From Narthecium ossifragum (taxonomy: Eukaryota; Streptophyta; Magnoliopsida; Dioscoreales; Nartheciaceae), in contig OY986964.1 of the NCBI GenBank assembly GCA_963920575.1, positions 14,001,460-14,065,459 on the forward strand: a stretch of DNA of 64,000 nucleotides, given 5' to 3'. Position numbers and translations under genes: made by a program. The notes below the pieces were generated by a model that ran no database searches, was not told the DNA's origin, and saw only the letters and a list, made by a program, of their open reading frames with translations. Each line of letters opens with the position of its first letter. Positions within the stretch are counted from its first letter, which is position 1. This document shows, piece by piece, positions 34,566 to 47,517 of this stretch.

Positions 34566-37030
34566 TGTCGCGCCCCGACCCGCGAAAGCCCAACCGGGCT
34601 GGGCGACGCGAATCAGAACCTACAAAACGGGGAAAAAGACGGCGAGGGTTCCCTCTAACCTATTGGTCTCCCTAGCAATTCACCAAAAGCACCCTCAATT
34701 TAAAACAACATTTAATAACATCGAACCACAGATTCAAAACCCAAGTGTTTAATATACAAATACTCGAAGAGGGGAAGATCCAAAATACAACATTGCTTCC
34801 GTAGGAGAATAACTAACATAAGGTAAAAGCAGTAAATATCGCCACCTCTCAAAGTCCACCAGGCGCCGCCGCACCGCCGACCAACTGCCCGGTAGGGGCC
34901 ACAGAGGAAGAACTGACGCCTGCACCTGCAAAACGCAGCCCGGGTAGGTGTGAGCACTAAGCTCAGTAGGGATCTACACTACGACACACAGAGGGAAGAG
35001 GGAAACGCAATAGTGTTGCCCTCAAGTAGGATCTGGGTGTATACATGGGTCCCATAACCCCCCCGCGTGTCCCTGGTGTCGAGGAGCAGCACACAGTAAG
35101 CTCAACAAACACTGCTGACTCACATGCAGGGACCCGACACTGCAGGTGGGAAATGGCACCGCTGAGGGGGTCGTTTCCACCACTCAAGAGTCAACACAGT
35201 GGAACACCGGCTACACCTCAGCCTCCTACTTGAAGCCGACACGACCTCTACAATCATCAAGCAGCAAGTGTACCAGTCATCTAAGCCTATCATCGAATCG
35301 ACTGGACACCACAATTCAAACCGGGTCCAAACTACCCAACCCCGGTCCTAGGGCTAAGTCTAAGCTTCCTGCCTCGGGACGGCGACCCAAGGATCACCCA
35401 CGCGCTAACCAATGCAACTAATGCACAAAACAACAATGCATGCTATGACATACACAGATAAGAAGTAAAGCATGCAACAGTATGACAAACATCATAAAAG
35501 TCAACTGGATCGCTGCAGCGGTACTACCGACCGCTGTCAGCCGATTCGCAGCGGGTCCCGGCATTACAACGGTATCGCGACCGTCGACAGCAGACTCCTG
35601 CAACGGGAAGCAACCCCGAAAACGATGATGAACAGTACACAATATAATAATATATTCCGAAATATAATATTATATTCAAAACACCCAAAACCTCTACTTA
35701 AGGGCTAATTGATCCCGTCAATCCGACGTCCAAACGACGTCGGATTCAAGATCCAAGTTAGCCATCAGTAGGTGTATATATCAGGATCATCATATCCAAA
35801 ATCCATAATCATCCAACGGTTGGATTAACGGGAAAACACTAATCAAAACCGTTAATCAAACTAACTTACCAATTAATTTCTGCAACGCAGCCCTCCAGCA
35901 AACAATTCATAACAAATCGTAAGAACATCAGAAAATTATGAAATTAGCGGGGTTAGAGAGTAGACTCAAAGATCTACAACTCTTATGTTCATCACAACCC
36001 AAGATCAAGTACGTGCCGGCCGAAAAACACGCCGCAAGCCGGCTGTTCTTCAAGAACAGCAGAAAACAGAGAATCCGAACTTAATCGTGCATAAAACCTA
36101 CTAAGATCTAAACCAAAGATCATAAAACTCAAATCAGAAATTCTACTAGGCATAAGGAATCCAACAAGATAAAGATCAACAAGATCCAACGGCTAGATCT
36201 AAAGAAACCCAAAGAAGAACACAGTAGGTAGAAGAACCTACCGAAGAACGCTAATCCCGGCTGATCCCTCGCAACCAGTCACCAACAAGCCTCCAAACCA
36301 CACCAGGAGCCTTCCTCTCGTTGCCACGGATCCAACGAGCCTTAGAACACCCAATTTGATGGTCGAAAGAGGGAGAACGGAAGAGGGGAAGGTGGCTGCC
36401 GGAAAAACAGGGGAAGAGCAACGTCGGGAGAGAAGAAAAGAGAAAGGAAGAAGGAGGAAGGGGAAGGAGAAAAGGAGGAAAGGGGGAAGGGGACAGCCGG
36501 GGGAAGGAGGAAAAAGTGAAAGGAGGGGAGGGAAATTCCTCCCCCTCTGACAGGAGAGAGCGACGGCCAACGGCGGCCGTCCTCGCGAAGCAGAAAAACC
36601 ACCGACGCGATTCCGATTCGCTCCAAGGAGCGATCGGTCGCTCGCGCCCCGGATCGATCCCAACACCAAGTCGGATCGATTCGAGCGGGTCAAAACCCAC
36701 CGACTCGCTCACGAGTCCGATCGATCGTTCCAAGGAGCGATCAATCGCTCAAGGGTCGTCGGCTGCCCAAAGGCAAGCTTCCGCGCGCCCGAGCTGGGAT
36801 CTTCCGATCCCGGGTCCACCTAACCATTCTAAATAAGCACTAACACATACAAGGCTAGTGTGTGCACACGCGGGTGTGAAACAAACCAACAAGGCGCAAT
36901 TTACCAAATTGACCTTGTGATCCAAGAAATAATTCGATCCACCGGATCGCCTGCTCGACGCGAAGCAAACCAACGAGCCACGGGCCTGACCCAGCCGATC
37001 GACCCAGGAGTAGAGGGACGGGTCCTCACA
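34566..37030 (-). repeat. Solo LTR, family X (copy nested in Copia-2)
   Basis: TGTCGCGCCCCGACCC to GGGTCCTCACA, with a perfect target duplication GTGAG at 34561-34565 and 37031-37035. It is 2465 bp, close in size and sequence to copy 1 at 11043. This is the youngest layer of the nest. The purine-rich part 36380-36540 generates spurious frames. Confidence 0.9.
36615..36750. repeat. Palindrome cluster, GAGCGATCGATCGCTC type
   Basis: It has the same CGCTCCAAGGAGCG-plus-GATC arrangement as 13127-13232, with extra GGATCGATCC and GGATCGATTC words in between. Confidence 0.75.
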
Positions 37031-39082
37031 GTGAGACTTTGTGAGAAATCTGCAAGAGTTGCTTGAAGTGATTTGTAAGGTTCTCAAGCACCCGAAAGCT
37101 TGAGGGGGAGCTCCAACAGTTGTTGGAGGATTTGTAAGGTTGTCAAGCACCCGGAAGCTTTGTGGGAAAACTTGTAAGGAAGGATTACAAGTAGTGGAAC
37201 CTCAAGGAGGACCTTGAGTGAAGTGGACGTAGGCAAGGTTGGCCGAACCACTATAAAATCTTGTGCAAGTCTCATAACTCTTTCTTCATTACTTGCTTTA
37301 TTTATAGTTTTCATATCTAAACAAGCATACTAGTCTTCTAGCATTTTATCTTGGTTTTCATCTATTGTATTTCCGCAAAAGAGTCCAATTCACCCCCCCT
37401 TGGACCTTCACTTATGATTACCTAAAACTACCGTATGTTTTCCTACAGATTTCCGTTCGATTTATAAGAGCTTTATGCTAAGATTTATGCTTATGTAATT
37501 CTAGGCTTCAATTATGCAAAATGCCATTTTCATACACTATTGATTCTAACCATGCTATACTTATATCTATCTTTAATTGCATTTATCTTTAATGATTTGT
37601 GGGTTAATTGAGGGAATGATGCTCTCGGGAATGTTTAGTATAAATGGGATGAAGGTGTGCCCTTGTTTGATGATTGATGTCATGCATGGTTCGGCTATGT
37701 TAGAATGAATGCTTGTATATATGCTTTATTCATGATATGTTTAAATGATAAATACCAATGATATATGCTTGGCCTATGAGAGGTTCGATGAAATGTCAAA
37801 ATGAGAAGACATGAGGGAAAAGCGTGTGAAATGCTATGTTTTGGGTTGATGAATGCATAGCTTGTGTGTTAGCAAGCCTTATAGAGGCATGATTGGTTAT
37901 ATTCCAATATTGGCATGTTTCAAGGTATGGAATGTTAGTAAGTTATTGGATAGTTTGGATGTTTAGTTTTTAGCTTCATGCTAGTGAACCCATGGTAGGT
38001 TGTAATGATAGCTTTATGTTAAATTTATGCCTTATTAGCCTCTAGTATGCCTATGTACAACTAGCCTTGCTATGTATATATATTTAGCTCTCTTTGAATA
38101 TGATGTATGCTACACTTGAAATGCTTGATAAAATGTCATATAAAGAAATAGGCTAGTTGATTGTGTAGTCTCATGCATGATGCTTGCATTTGAGGCATTC
38201 AGCCTAGATCGTAGGTGATGGGTTCGATCTCCGATCCAAGGGTCTTAGGTAGCTCGGATCTAAATGAGTTTAGGCCAGGGTCGGGTCTAGGTGCTTGCGA
38301 TCGAGGCTACGGGTAGACGTGGGTCCATGTGATCGATCGGGGCTTTAGGAGGATGAATATATGATTCGATTTGGATGAGTAGAATTAAATTGTTATCGCT
38401 TCGAGGATTGATTGATCTTCTGGAACCTTAGTTTTAGTGGCTAATGGGAGGTAGCTTAATGTCTGCTAGTCGACGCCGATTCAGCTGGACCCACAGTTGG
38501 CAGGGTAGTCGCATGTATTGTGGTGGAGAGCGATGGGTCGATTGCGAGCTTGGGCTTAGGTTGTGACTTCCCTTGAGCTAAAACTTAGGCACCAGATTAC
38601 ATTATTTATTTATATCAATTATATTAGTTAGTTTCTTATGTGTCGTTAGTTCATCACCTACTGGGCATTGTTGCTCACCCTACCTAAGCTGCATCGGCGA
38701 TGCAAGTCGATGCAGTTCCTTCCTTCATGTGGTCTTCTAGAAGATGGTGCGACATTCTCGAGGTGATTGAGGACTTGGAGCTTCGATGAGTTCTTCTATA
38801 GTTAATTTACAGTTTTAATTAATGATGTATAAATTGATGTATGATCCAATGTATTTGAGGATAGAATTGTATAAATTCTAAATTCATGTATTTGAGAAAG
38901 TTTGCAATAGTTATTAATGTAAATTTTGAGGAATGTAATATTTAGTAGTTTTCTTCTTTAATCTTTGTATATTTGTTTAAATTCATAGCAGTTTGCTATA
39001 CTATTGCGCCAGTTGATGATGCTGAACAGGTTTAGGTGGCTCACTTCCGATTTGGATGGGTTTTCTAGGTCCGGGCGTGACA

Positions 39083-39510
39083 GCCTCTATGTCTCATCTG
39101 CAAATACCTCGGTCAACTTGACCAACTTGTCAGGTGTTATGTCAGGCAATTTATGAGCCACCACCATACAGCTTGGAAGGGAGTAATCAACAGATCTTCC
39201 CATCGCCTGCTCTTTCATATCAAACTTCCTTTGTAATTGTTGTGCAAGTAGATGTGCACCATCACCCCTGCCTCCAACCATCTTCTTCTTACTTTCCTTT
39301 ACATTCTCCTGTCGGCGATGCTTGCTGCCGGACGAAGCAGACGCATCCATGCCAGTGGCACTCCCCCCGCTCTTTGTAGACATTGTTTGTGGCGTATCTT
39401 GGGGTATCAGGTCACTGTAGCATGTATCTTGCGAGCCATCAGCATATCTTGATGGTCCGGATCCTCCCGCGTAGTCTACATCTTCCCTAATATGAATACT
39501 AGACATACAT
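39083..39510 (-). pseudogene. Myb/SANT-type gene remnant, middle piece
   Basis: Open from 39510 to 39087 on the minus strand. It encodes a Ser/Gly/Asp-rich linker followed by a Lys/Arg-rich stretch (VKESKKKMVGGRGDG) and a Gln/Leu-rich helix (LLAQQLQRKFDMKEQ), the usual layout downstream of a Myb/SANT-like domain in plant proteins of the PIF/Harbinger-associated type. It is bounded by two solo LTRs. If the insertion at 39511 and one copy of TACAT are removed, the frame continues without a break into 41835-41809. Confidence 0.55.
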
Positions 39511-40720
39511 TGTCGCGCCCCGACCCGTGAAAGCCCAACTGGGTCGGGCGACGCGAACCGGAACCTACAAAACGCGTAAAAAGACGGCGAGGGTTCCCTC
39601 TAACCAATTGGTCTCCCTAACAATTCACCAAACGCACCCACAATTAAAAGAAATTAATTTAAAGAAACCTCGAACCACAGATTTACGAACTCAAAAAGAT
39701 TTCATATACATATCCTCGGAGAAGGGAAGATTAAAATACAACATCTGGAGCCGCCGCACCGCAAACCAACTGCCCGGTAGGGGCAACGAAAGAAGAACTG
39801 ACGCCTGCACCTGCAAAACGCAGCCCGGGTAGGAGTGAGCACTAAGCTCAGTAGGGTTCTACACTATGACACACAGAAGGAAGAGAGAAACGCAACAGTG
39901 TCGCCCTCAAGTAAGACCTGGATGTATATATGGATCTCATAACCCCACCGCGTGTCCCTGAGGCCCAGGGACGGCACTCAGTAGCAGGAACAAAACTGAT
40001 GACACACAACTGCAGGGAACGGCACTGCAGGCGGGAAAAGGCACCGCTGAGTAGACAACTCCTCTACCCCAGGGTCAGCACAGTGGGACACCGACTACAC
40101 CTCAGCATCTGACTCAAGGCCGACACGACCTTTACAATCATCAAGCAACAAGTGTACCAGTCATCTAAGCCTATCATCGAATCGACTGGACACCACAATT
40201 CGAACCGGGTCCAAACTACCCAACTCCGGTCCTAGGGCTAAATCCGAGCTTACAGCTTCGGGACGGCGACCCACAGATCACCCATGCCCTAACCATGCAA
40301 ATAATGCACAAATCAACAATGCATGCTATGAACATACACAAACAGGAGATAGGCATGCAACAGTATGATAAGGCATCACATAAGTCAACCGGATCGTTGC
40401 AGCGGTACTACCAAACGCTGCCAGCCGATCCACAGCGGGTCCCGGCATTACGACGATACCACGACCGTCAACAGCAGACTCCTGCAACGGGAAGCAACCC
40501 CGAAAACGAAGATGAACAGTAAAAAAATATAATATTATAATCCAAACAATATAATATTATATTCAAATGACATCGGATTCAAGATCCAACTTAGCCATCA
40601 GTAGATCAACATGCCGGGATCAACATATCCAAAATTCATAATCATCCAACGGTTGGATTAACGGAAAAACATTAATCAAAACCACTAAAAATAGACCATA
40701 AAACACCATCAGCTAGCTTT

Positions 40721-40790
40721 GGGATCAATCCGCAATGTTTGGATCGATTCAGAAAATATTGGATCGATCCGAACCATTTGGATCGCTCTG
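40721..40790. repeat. Palindrome cluster, TGGATCGATCCA type
   Basis: Four words spaced about 16 bp, GGGATCAATCC to TTGGATCGCTC, inside the X LTR at 39511. Confidence 0.7.
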
Positions 40791-41571
40791 AACAGCTTCA
40801 AACCAGCTTCAGATCAGGCTCGTCGCAGGTCACGAGAAAAATCACCAATATTCGTAGAAAAATCGGACAAATACGAAATAAGATGGAATAGAGAGATAAC
40901 TCAGAGATCTACAACTCTTATGTTCATCATAAGTCAATATCATACTTTTACAAACCGGAAAACGCGTCGTAAACCGACTGTTCCTCAAGAACAGAGAAAC
41001 CGGAAAAATCCGAGTTTAACATGCTTAAATCCTACTAAAATCTCAAACAAAGCTTATGAAACTTAAATCAGAAATTCTACTAAGCAAGAGGAATCCAACA
41101 ACACAAAGATCAACAAGATCCAACGGCTAGATCAAGAGAACACCCCTAATCTAACTCAAGTAGGTAGAAACCTACCGGAAACGCACTCCTCGGCTGATTC
41201 CCCGTGAACTGGTCACCAACACAGCTCCAAAGCACACCAGGGATCTTCCTTACGTCGCCACCGTTCCAACGAGCCTTGGAACACCCAAAACGGTGGCCGG
41301 AGGAGGGAGAACGAAGAAGAAGAAGTGGTTGCTGGGAAAAACAGAGGAAGTAGCGCTTGCGGGAAGAAGAAAGAAACAGGAAGAAGAGGGAAGAGGAAGG
41401 AGGAGGAGGAGGAGAAGAAGAGGAAGAAAAGGAGGGAAAAGGGGAAGGGAAAGCCAGGGGAAGGGGGGAAAAGGGGAAGGAGAGGAGGGAAAGTCCTCCC
41501 CTTCTGACAGGGGAGAGCGACAGCCAACGGTGGCCGTCCTCGCAAAGGAAGACACCGACATGCTACAGTGT

Positions 41572-41645
41572 CTGGATCGATCCAACACCATGCTGGATCG
41601 ATCCAAGACAAGGATGGATCGATCCAACACAGTTGGATCTATCCG
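41572..41645. repeat. Palindrome cluster, TGGATCGATCCA type
   Basis: Four regularly spaced words (period about 19-20 bp), three of them exact TGGATCGATCCAA. Confidence 0.85.
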
Positions 41646-41835
41646 AATAGGTCAAAAACCCCTAACGGATCTAATCGAACACAAATATCAATCAGAGGCT
41701 GTGTGTGCACACGCGGGTGTGAAACAAATCGACAAGGCGCAATTTACCAAATTACCCTTGCGGTCTACAACAAGCCACAGGGGTAGAGGGACAGGTCCTC
41801 ACATACATGATGGGTAAGTCCGAGGAGGGGGTGAT

Positions 41836-43644
41836 TGTCACACCCCGACCCAGAAAACCCGTCCGGACCGGGGCGTGAGGGGATTCCTACTACTATTAAC
41901 ATCCAATCTGGCGCGATACATTACGGAATTCAGAGTTAATTAAAATTTTTGATTTCCAATGGAAAAACTATAATTCTAATAAACTGCTAGCAATTGAAAC
42001 TTAAGGATAGAAGAAGCATGATTCTATTGATTTAACATCAGAGTTGTACAGTTTAGACATCAAGTACAGATCTATTCCAAAATCCCTCAATGTCACACCC
42101 CGACCCAGAAAACCCATCCGGACCGGGGCATGAGGGGACCTGCTACTATTTATATCCAATCTGGCACGATACATTGCGGAATTCAAAGTTAATTTAAACA
42201 TTTGACTTCCAATGGCAAAACTGTAATTCTAACAAACTGCTAGCAATTGAAACTTAAGGATAGAAGAAACATGATTCTATTGATTTAACATCTGAGTTGT
42301 ATAGTTTGGACATCAAGTACAGATCTATTCCAAAATTCCTCAAAGAGGGAAATTTATACATTTAACAAATCCTCGAAGGATGTCTATATATAAGAAAATC
42401 TGTGGAAATTACAATTGGTATCCCACAATAACCTCAAGTGCCTCCGAAATTTGTTGCACCACCAAGAGCTAGTTCAGCTGGAACTGCACAGGATGAGCTA
42501 GCGCCTGCACCTGCAAAACACAGCCCAGGTAGGAGTGAGCAACAAAGCTCAGTAGGGTTCTACTCTACGTCACTCTAAAAGGGAGAAAAACAACAAACAT
42601 GTCGTTTCTCCGCCTAAGTCTAAAGAATGTCAAGGGGTCCCATAACCTCTATCGATTTCCCAAGGAATCCTACTCTTCTCAACCAACCATGCTAGGAACA
42701 TCAACCAAACACGTTGTGAGTAAACAGGAACCAGATGCAGCAGGAACACCCTTTACCCAGCAGGAAACCATTGCCTGGGGACACACGTCAGGGACATCGA
42801 CAACCATCCTTAGTACTTGACCTTGGAGGAGCGACCTGACCTCTAAACCTAAATAACATTGTCATTCAGACAACTAGACATTATTCTCAATAACATAAAG
42901 ATTCCAGTAAACACAATCACGCCTTAAACCCTGCTACCTAACCTCGATCCTAAAGCTAGATCTGAGCTACCCGAGAGTCTCGGATCGGTGATTGACCCAT
43001 CGCCCACGCCTAACCTGAAATGCCTCTAATGCATACAGTGCATGAACCTATACAAGAATCTAGCCTAGATGTCACTATATGCCACATCATCATATGAGTT
43101 CAACAAGTTAAGCTACTAAATGCACGATTAACATGACATTGCTTCAAATCAGTAAACGTTGGTAAATCAATTTCAGAATACAATCAATAGTATAATTCGA
43201 TGTTAAACATGTCAAAAATCCGATTAAAACATTATAATAGTCACTAGCTATCATCGGGGAAGCCGCGCAAGAAGATCAGGTCGAAACGAAATCGAAAACA
43301 TCGAAGTCGGATCAAAACTTGTTAACTGCAAACAAGAGATCTTGGTGCTCCCGGGATGAACGGCGAAGGTGGAGCGATGGAACTCGTGAAAAATGTCCTC
43401 TCTCAACACTGGGTCAGCTGGAACTGTAACACTGCCACTGAAGTGTAGACCATCTTGGTGCTCCCGGCAGTGTGTACATAATGCGGGTGTAAAACCGACC
43501 ATCAAGACGCAATTTTATCAAATTATCCCCGAGGTCCAAAATGCCAATACGATCACCCGATCACACCCGACGCGGAACCAAACCAACAGGAAAACAACCC
43601 TCGACCTACGCGGTCAAGCCAGGTTAGAGGAACGGGTTCTCACA
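41836..43644 (-). repeat. Solo LTR, family X, subtype 2
   Basis: It starts TGTCACACCCCGACCCAG and ends GGGTTCTCACA, with a perfect target duplication GTGAT at 41831-41835 and 43645-43649. The first 256 bases (41836-42091) are repeated in tandem from 42092. This subtype differs from subtype 1 in its first 50 bases and lacks a strong palindrome cluster. Confidence 0.9.
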
Positions 43645-44220
43645 GTGATTGAGCTTCGGCCGCTGTATCCGATGATCTCGTGCTCTCTATCACTTCCTCT
43701 GCATCTTTCTCTGCATTCTTTCAGTTGGTGGAATATCTAAACTCCCCAGTGGCAGTATTCTTGCTCGTGTTACTTCATAGAAGACATAAGGCTTGTCTTT
43801 GAGAGGAGCGAATTTCCTATGATTCTGGAAGAAATGAAGCAAACATTCATTAGAACAAGTGTCGTTGGACCAGAATTATGAATACTATATTTGGACGCTT
43901 CTTACCACAATAATCTCATCCCACGCTGCTCTATCAGGTGGATCGACCATCTTTGTTTTGGGGTTATAACCCCATCTGCTCTTACCCAACAATTCTTTAT
44001 AGATAGCATGTGTTTTTTTCAGGTTCTTCCACCTCCCCTTGATGATTTTTAACTCCAGCTTATCTTCTCGTCTTTCATTGCATTTGGCGAGTGCTCTATC
44101 CCATGGCCGTTTGGTAAAACTCCCGTTGGTTCGGACTTTGCCAAGGTGTTCTAGTCTCAAATGATCCAGGAGCACATGATCCTAGGCATCAATCCAATTT
44201 CCTATCCTTGATATTGGCAT
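43645..44220 (-). pseudogene. Myb/SANT-like DNA-binding domain gene, 5' exons
   Basis: ATG at 44220 is followed by an in-frame TAG at codon 13, which looks like CAG to TAG. The frame then encodes a Myb/SANT-like domain (PF12776 type) with WDRALAKCNER, IIKGRWKNLKKTHAIYKELL and GYNPKTKMVDPPDRAAWDEII (44130-43906). A donor GTAAG at 43905 and acceptor TTCTTCCAG at 43825 define an 81-bp phase-0 intron. The next exon has FAPLKDKPYVFYE, as family members do. After that a stop or a small unrecognised intron intervenes before an acidic segment ends at the LTR. Such proteins occur as solitary host genes and as partners of PIF/Harbinger transposases; no transposase is seen here. Confidence 0.75.
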
Positions 44221-47200
44221 ATTTCTATACGAAGAAAACAATTATGTTCAAATACGCTAACGTAAGTGTGTTCTATCACACCCCGACCCAGAAAACCCAT
44301 CCGATCCGGGGCGTGAGGGTCCTAAACTCTAAAAACAAACGGCGAGAGCCTCCCCTGTAAATATCACTTTAAATCCTGGTGCAGAATTATAATATTCACA
44401 ATTTATTTAAACTATCCTATCATCAAATCATAACAAAAATTAACTGCTACAATACTCAATAACATTAAAATGATACAATAATGATTCAAGCCCTCTAAGT
44501 ACAGCAATCTCTGATCAATTTACATCAAATTGTAATACAAATACATTTCTCCTTCAGATTACAATTTATACATTCAAAGTTGTACATCAATTGAATAAGA
44601 TAAACTAATGATATCCTCGATCTCACGCACCACCAAGGGGAGTGCCGCCTCCAATACCACAACTACCTGAAAAAGAAGGAACTGCATCGACCTGCATCGC
44701 CGATGTAGCTCAGGTAGAGTGAGCAACAATAACCAGTAGGGTTCTACTTTACGTTACATAGAAAGGAAGGAAAACTGCAATTGTGTCTTTCTCCGTCTAA
44801 GTCTAAGATATGCCAAGGGGCTCCATAACCCCGTCAATTCCCGAGGGCTCCTGTCCATGTCCCACCCTCACCCAAGAATAAACGAGAGGAAACAAAGACG
44901 GCGGGCTCCTGTCCAGGTACCACCTTGCCAAGTCGTACCATCTCTCGCGGGGACACACAAGTCAGGGACATCGACATCCATTCTTAGCACCATTGGAGAC
45001 CCAACACGACCTCTACACCTCAAATACAATGATATATTGTATATAGTCGACTATAACCATAACCTCAAATGATATCAAACATAATCATTGATGACAATCA
45101 CGTCCTAATCCTCGACTACCCAAACCCCAGTCTTAGGGCTAGATCCGGGCTACCCGAAAACCTCGGATCGGCGATCGAACCCATCGCCTACCACCTAGCC
45201 TCAATGCTTCTAATGCAAACAAATGCATGCAATGCTCTCGCGCGCATTTAATAGATCATGACATGCAATAGTATGTCATACATAATACAGGGCTAGGCAT
45301 AGCCTCAAGCTTGCCCAAGGGTAAACATAGCAAGGCTTCAAAGCAATAAGGATCTATCTTTCAAAGCAATTATAACAAACACCCAGCATATCAAAATCCC
45401 GCATTACAATGACGTCCATAGCCGTCAACCGCAATTTATACAACGGGATACAACCCCGGCCAAACAATACACAACAATTACAAAACACATTGACTAGGGC
45501 ACACCCTCGACCCAATTAAGTATCTAAACATCCCAAGGAGCATGACTCCCTTGGTTCAACCACGAGCCACACAGGGCTTAGAGTATACAATACATGGATA
45601 CTAAACATACTTGATAACCAAATGCTAATTAAGCTAGAAGATTAGCAACTTAAACAAACTTGTCGAAGTCAAGGGATTAATCTCCCAAAACTTATCAAAT
45701 CATCACGTATCTACCGAATACTGCTAATATCAATTCAAGGTAAAAGATAAATTAGACATGTTATAATTGACTAATCATACTTTGATTATATATGATCAAC
45801 AAGGTAAGGGTATATCCTAGGTTTCACTATGTCCATCCGATTAATATGAAACTTGACATGCATGTTCATTACTAGCTTCCAAAACATCTACCCGAAATTC
45901 GATTCAAACGGATAGGCGGAAATAGATGAAAACCACGTATTTCGGCTTTCGGCCACAAATGCGAAAAGAGACATAAATACCTCAAAAACCTCTCCAATCA
46001 AAGCCAAAACACCCAAAACAATCCTAATTAACCTTGGGGATAAGTTACACGAGGATCAGGTTAAACAAAGGTCGAAATTCCATTAAATTAGCTAACTAAT
46101 TTCTTAATTTCAATTTCGCAGCAGTTCTATAGAAAATTCACCAAAATTCTTATATAAATCCAAAAATTATGAAATCAACGGAAATTGGATGTAGGTCCAA
46201 GGATCTACAACTCTCATGCTGATGCTCAGACGAGATCATGTATGTACGAGTCGGGATCTGAGCTTGAACAGCTCAGTCCGTGTGAAAACATGGGTTTCGA
46301 TGGAAATCGGAGAAAATCTTACATAAATCCGGCTTAAAATCGAAATCAATTCACATGAGAGCTAAATCAGATACCAAGCAAGCTTTGAGGAACCAATTGG
46401 CACAAAGAAATCAACAAACAATCAAACCAAACCCTAGATAAACCCTAAACATAGGTTTAGGCGTAGAAACCTACCTTGAACTCTAAATCCGCCGTTAACC
46501 TCGTCTAATCCGTCTCCCTTCCTTGCCATCGCTGTCTCCAGCTCGCCGAAGAGCCGCTAGCAACTCCCACACCCGCTGCCGGGGAAGAAGAAAAAGAGGG
46601 AGAAGAGCCGCCGCGGAAAAAAAGAAGGGAAGGAAGAAAGAAGAGGCCCTCGCCGTCGCCGCCTCCAGATCGCCGGAGCTCTCTCTCTCGCCATCTCACT
46701 TGCGTCGGGATGAATGGGGAGAAGAAGGGAAAGGAGATCGGGTGGAGGAAAGAAGCAGGGGAAGAGAAAGGGGCAAAAAAAAAGAAAGAGAAAAGGGGAA
46801 GAGGATTAAGCCACTTAAGTGGCTTAGCCGGTTCAAACGAGCCAACTGATCGGACTGAATCCGATTTGACTCCAAATTACAATCTCGTCGCAATCTCGTC
46901 CGGATCTAACGATCGTGAACGCTTCTACTGGATTTATTCAATCACGTACATCAATCAAGGCTGTGTGTGCACTGCGCGGGTGTGAAACCGACCACCAAGC
47001 CGCAATTTTACCAAATTGCCCCTGGGGTCCAAAAGTAGCGATGCGATCAACCGATCGCAAATCAAGGCCAACCGAGCCAAACCACAAAACCAGACTGTAA
47101 TGGCCCCCGCTGTCCAGGGCCGTCCAGGGCCGCCCAGGGCCTGTGGGCTCCGTCTAGGATCCATCCGAGGGCCCCACCCGACACAGTATTGTCCGCTTTT

Positions 47201-47224
47201 GGCTCACCGTAGAAATATGGGAAA

Positions 47225-47303
47225 ACTTACCAATGGGTCACCCATCCTGGGACCGCTCCAAGGCAAGCACGCTTAACCTTGGAGTTTTCTGGCGGATCAC
47301 TGC
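47225..47303 (-). promoter_or_regulatory. 5S-rRNA-like pol III promoter, Cassandra copy 2
   Basis: On the minus strand it has GTTAAGCGTGCTTG (box A region) and AGGATGGGTGACCC (box C region) in 5S spacing. Box C continues with CATTGGTAAGT, against CTCCTGGGAAGT in 5S. Confidence 0.8.
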
Positions 47304-47507
47304 CATCATAGTTTTAAAATGTGTTGTGTCTTATAAAGGTTACTAATATACTTATATCTACGTGGGGTTGCTTACCCGGTTACCTGGTTCGCCCACATGC
47401 CCTCCAAGCGAACACCGACTCCCAGCTACCCCGAGTCTCACAACCCAACCCCCTTAGAGGCCCAGCATCCTCGCTTGCACAATCCGGCTAGCAGACCTAC
47501 AGCCTGT

Positions 47508-47517
47508 TCTGATACCA
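47508..47517 (-). other. Cassandra copy 2 primer binding site
   Basis: TGGTATCAGA, followed by ACAGGC; only the first ten bases match the iMet complement, so it is a weakened site. Confidence 0.7.

Larger units (their letters stand above)
29668..37410 (+). mobile_element. Copia-2: gag-only SIRE/Maximus-like Ty1/copia element
   Basis: Perfect target duplication CTTAT lies at 29663-29667 and 37411-37415. The parts are 5' LTR 29668-30715, iMet primer site 30718-30730, gag 30779-32651, purine tract 33905-33920, and 3' LTR 33921-37410 interrupted by a family X solo LTR. The gag is a sister of Copia-1 gag. No protease, integrase, RT or RNase H is detectable in 32652-33904. Both copia copies in this window therefore lack pol, pointing to a non-autonomous lineage mobilised by a partner. 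Confidence 0.9.
33921..37410 (+). repeat. Copia-2 3' LTR, interrupted
   Basis: It starts TGTTAGTCC and ends TTGGACCTTCA. Without the family X insertion (34566-37030) and one GTGAG it is about 1.02 kb, matching the 5' LTR. Confidence 0.9.
28846..39082 (+). repeat. Solo LTR, family X, opposite orientation, split by Copia-2
   Basis: It starts TCTGAGGACCCG (family consensus TGTGAGGACCCG) and ends GGTCCGGGCGTGACA. The flanks ACCTC at 28841-28845 and GCCTC at 39083-39087 are a target duplication with one mismatch. Removing Copia-2 and its CTTAT duplication leaves about 2.49 kb, the normal size for this family. The segment 37411-39082 is the LTR 3' half and has no gene. Confidence 0.7.
39511..41803 (-). 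repeat. Solo LTR, family X (copy in Myb/SANT gene)
   Basis: TGTCGCGCCCCGACCC to GGTCCTCACA, with a perfect target duplication TACAT at 39506-39510 and 41804-41808. Lacking any internal region, it is a product of LTR-LTR recombination. Confidence 0.9.

Noticed and set aside
34712..35708. Several 60-90 codon frames within the X LTR
   Set aside because: Equivalent positions in other X LTRs do not keep the frames.
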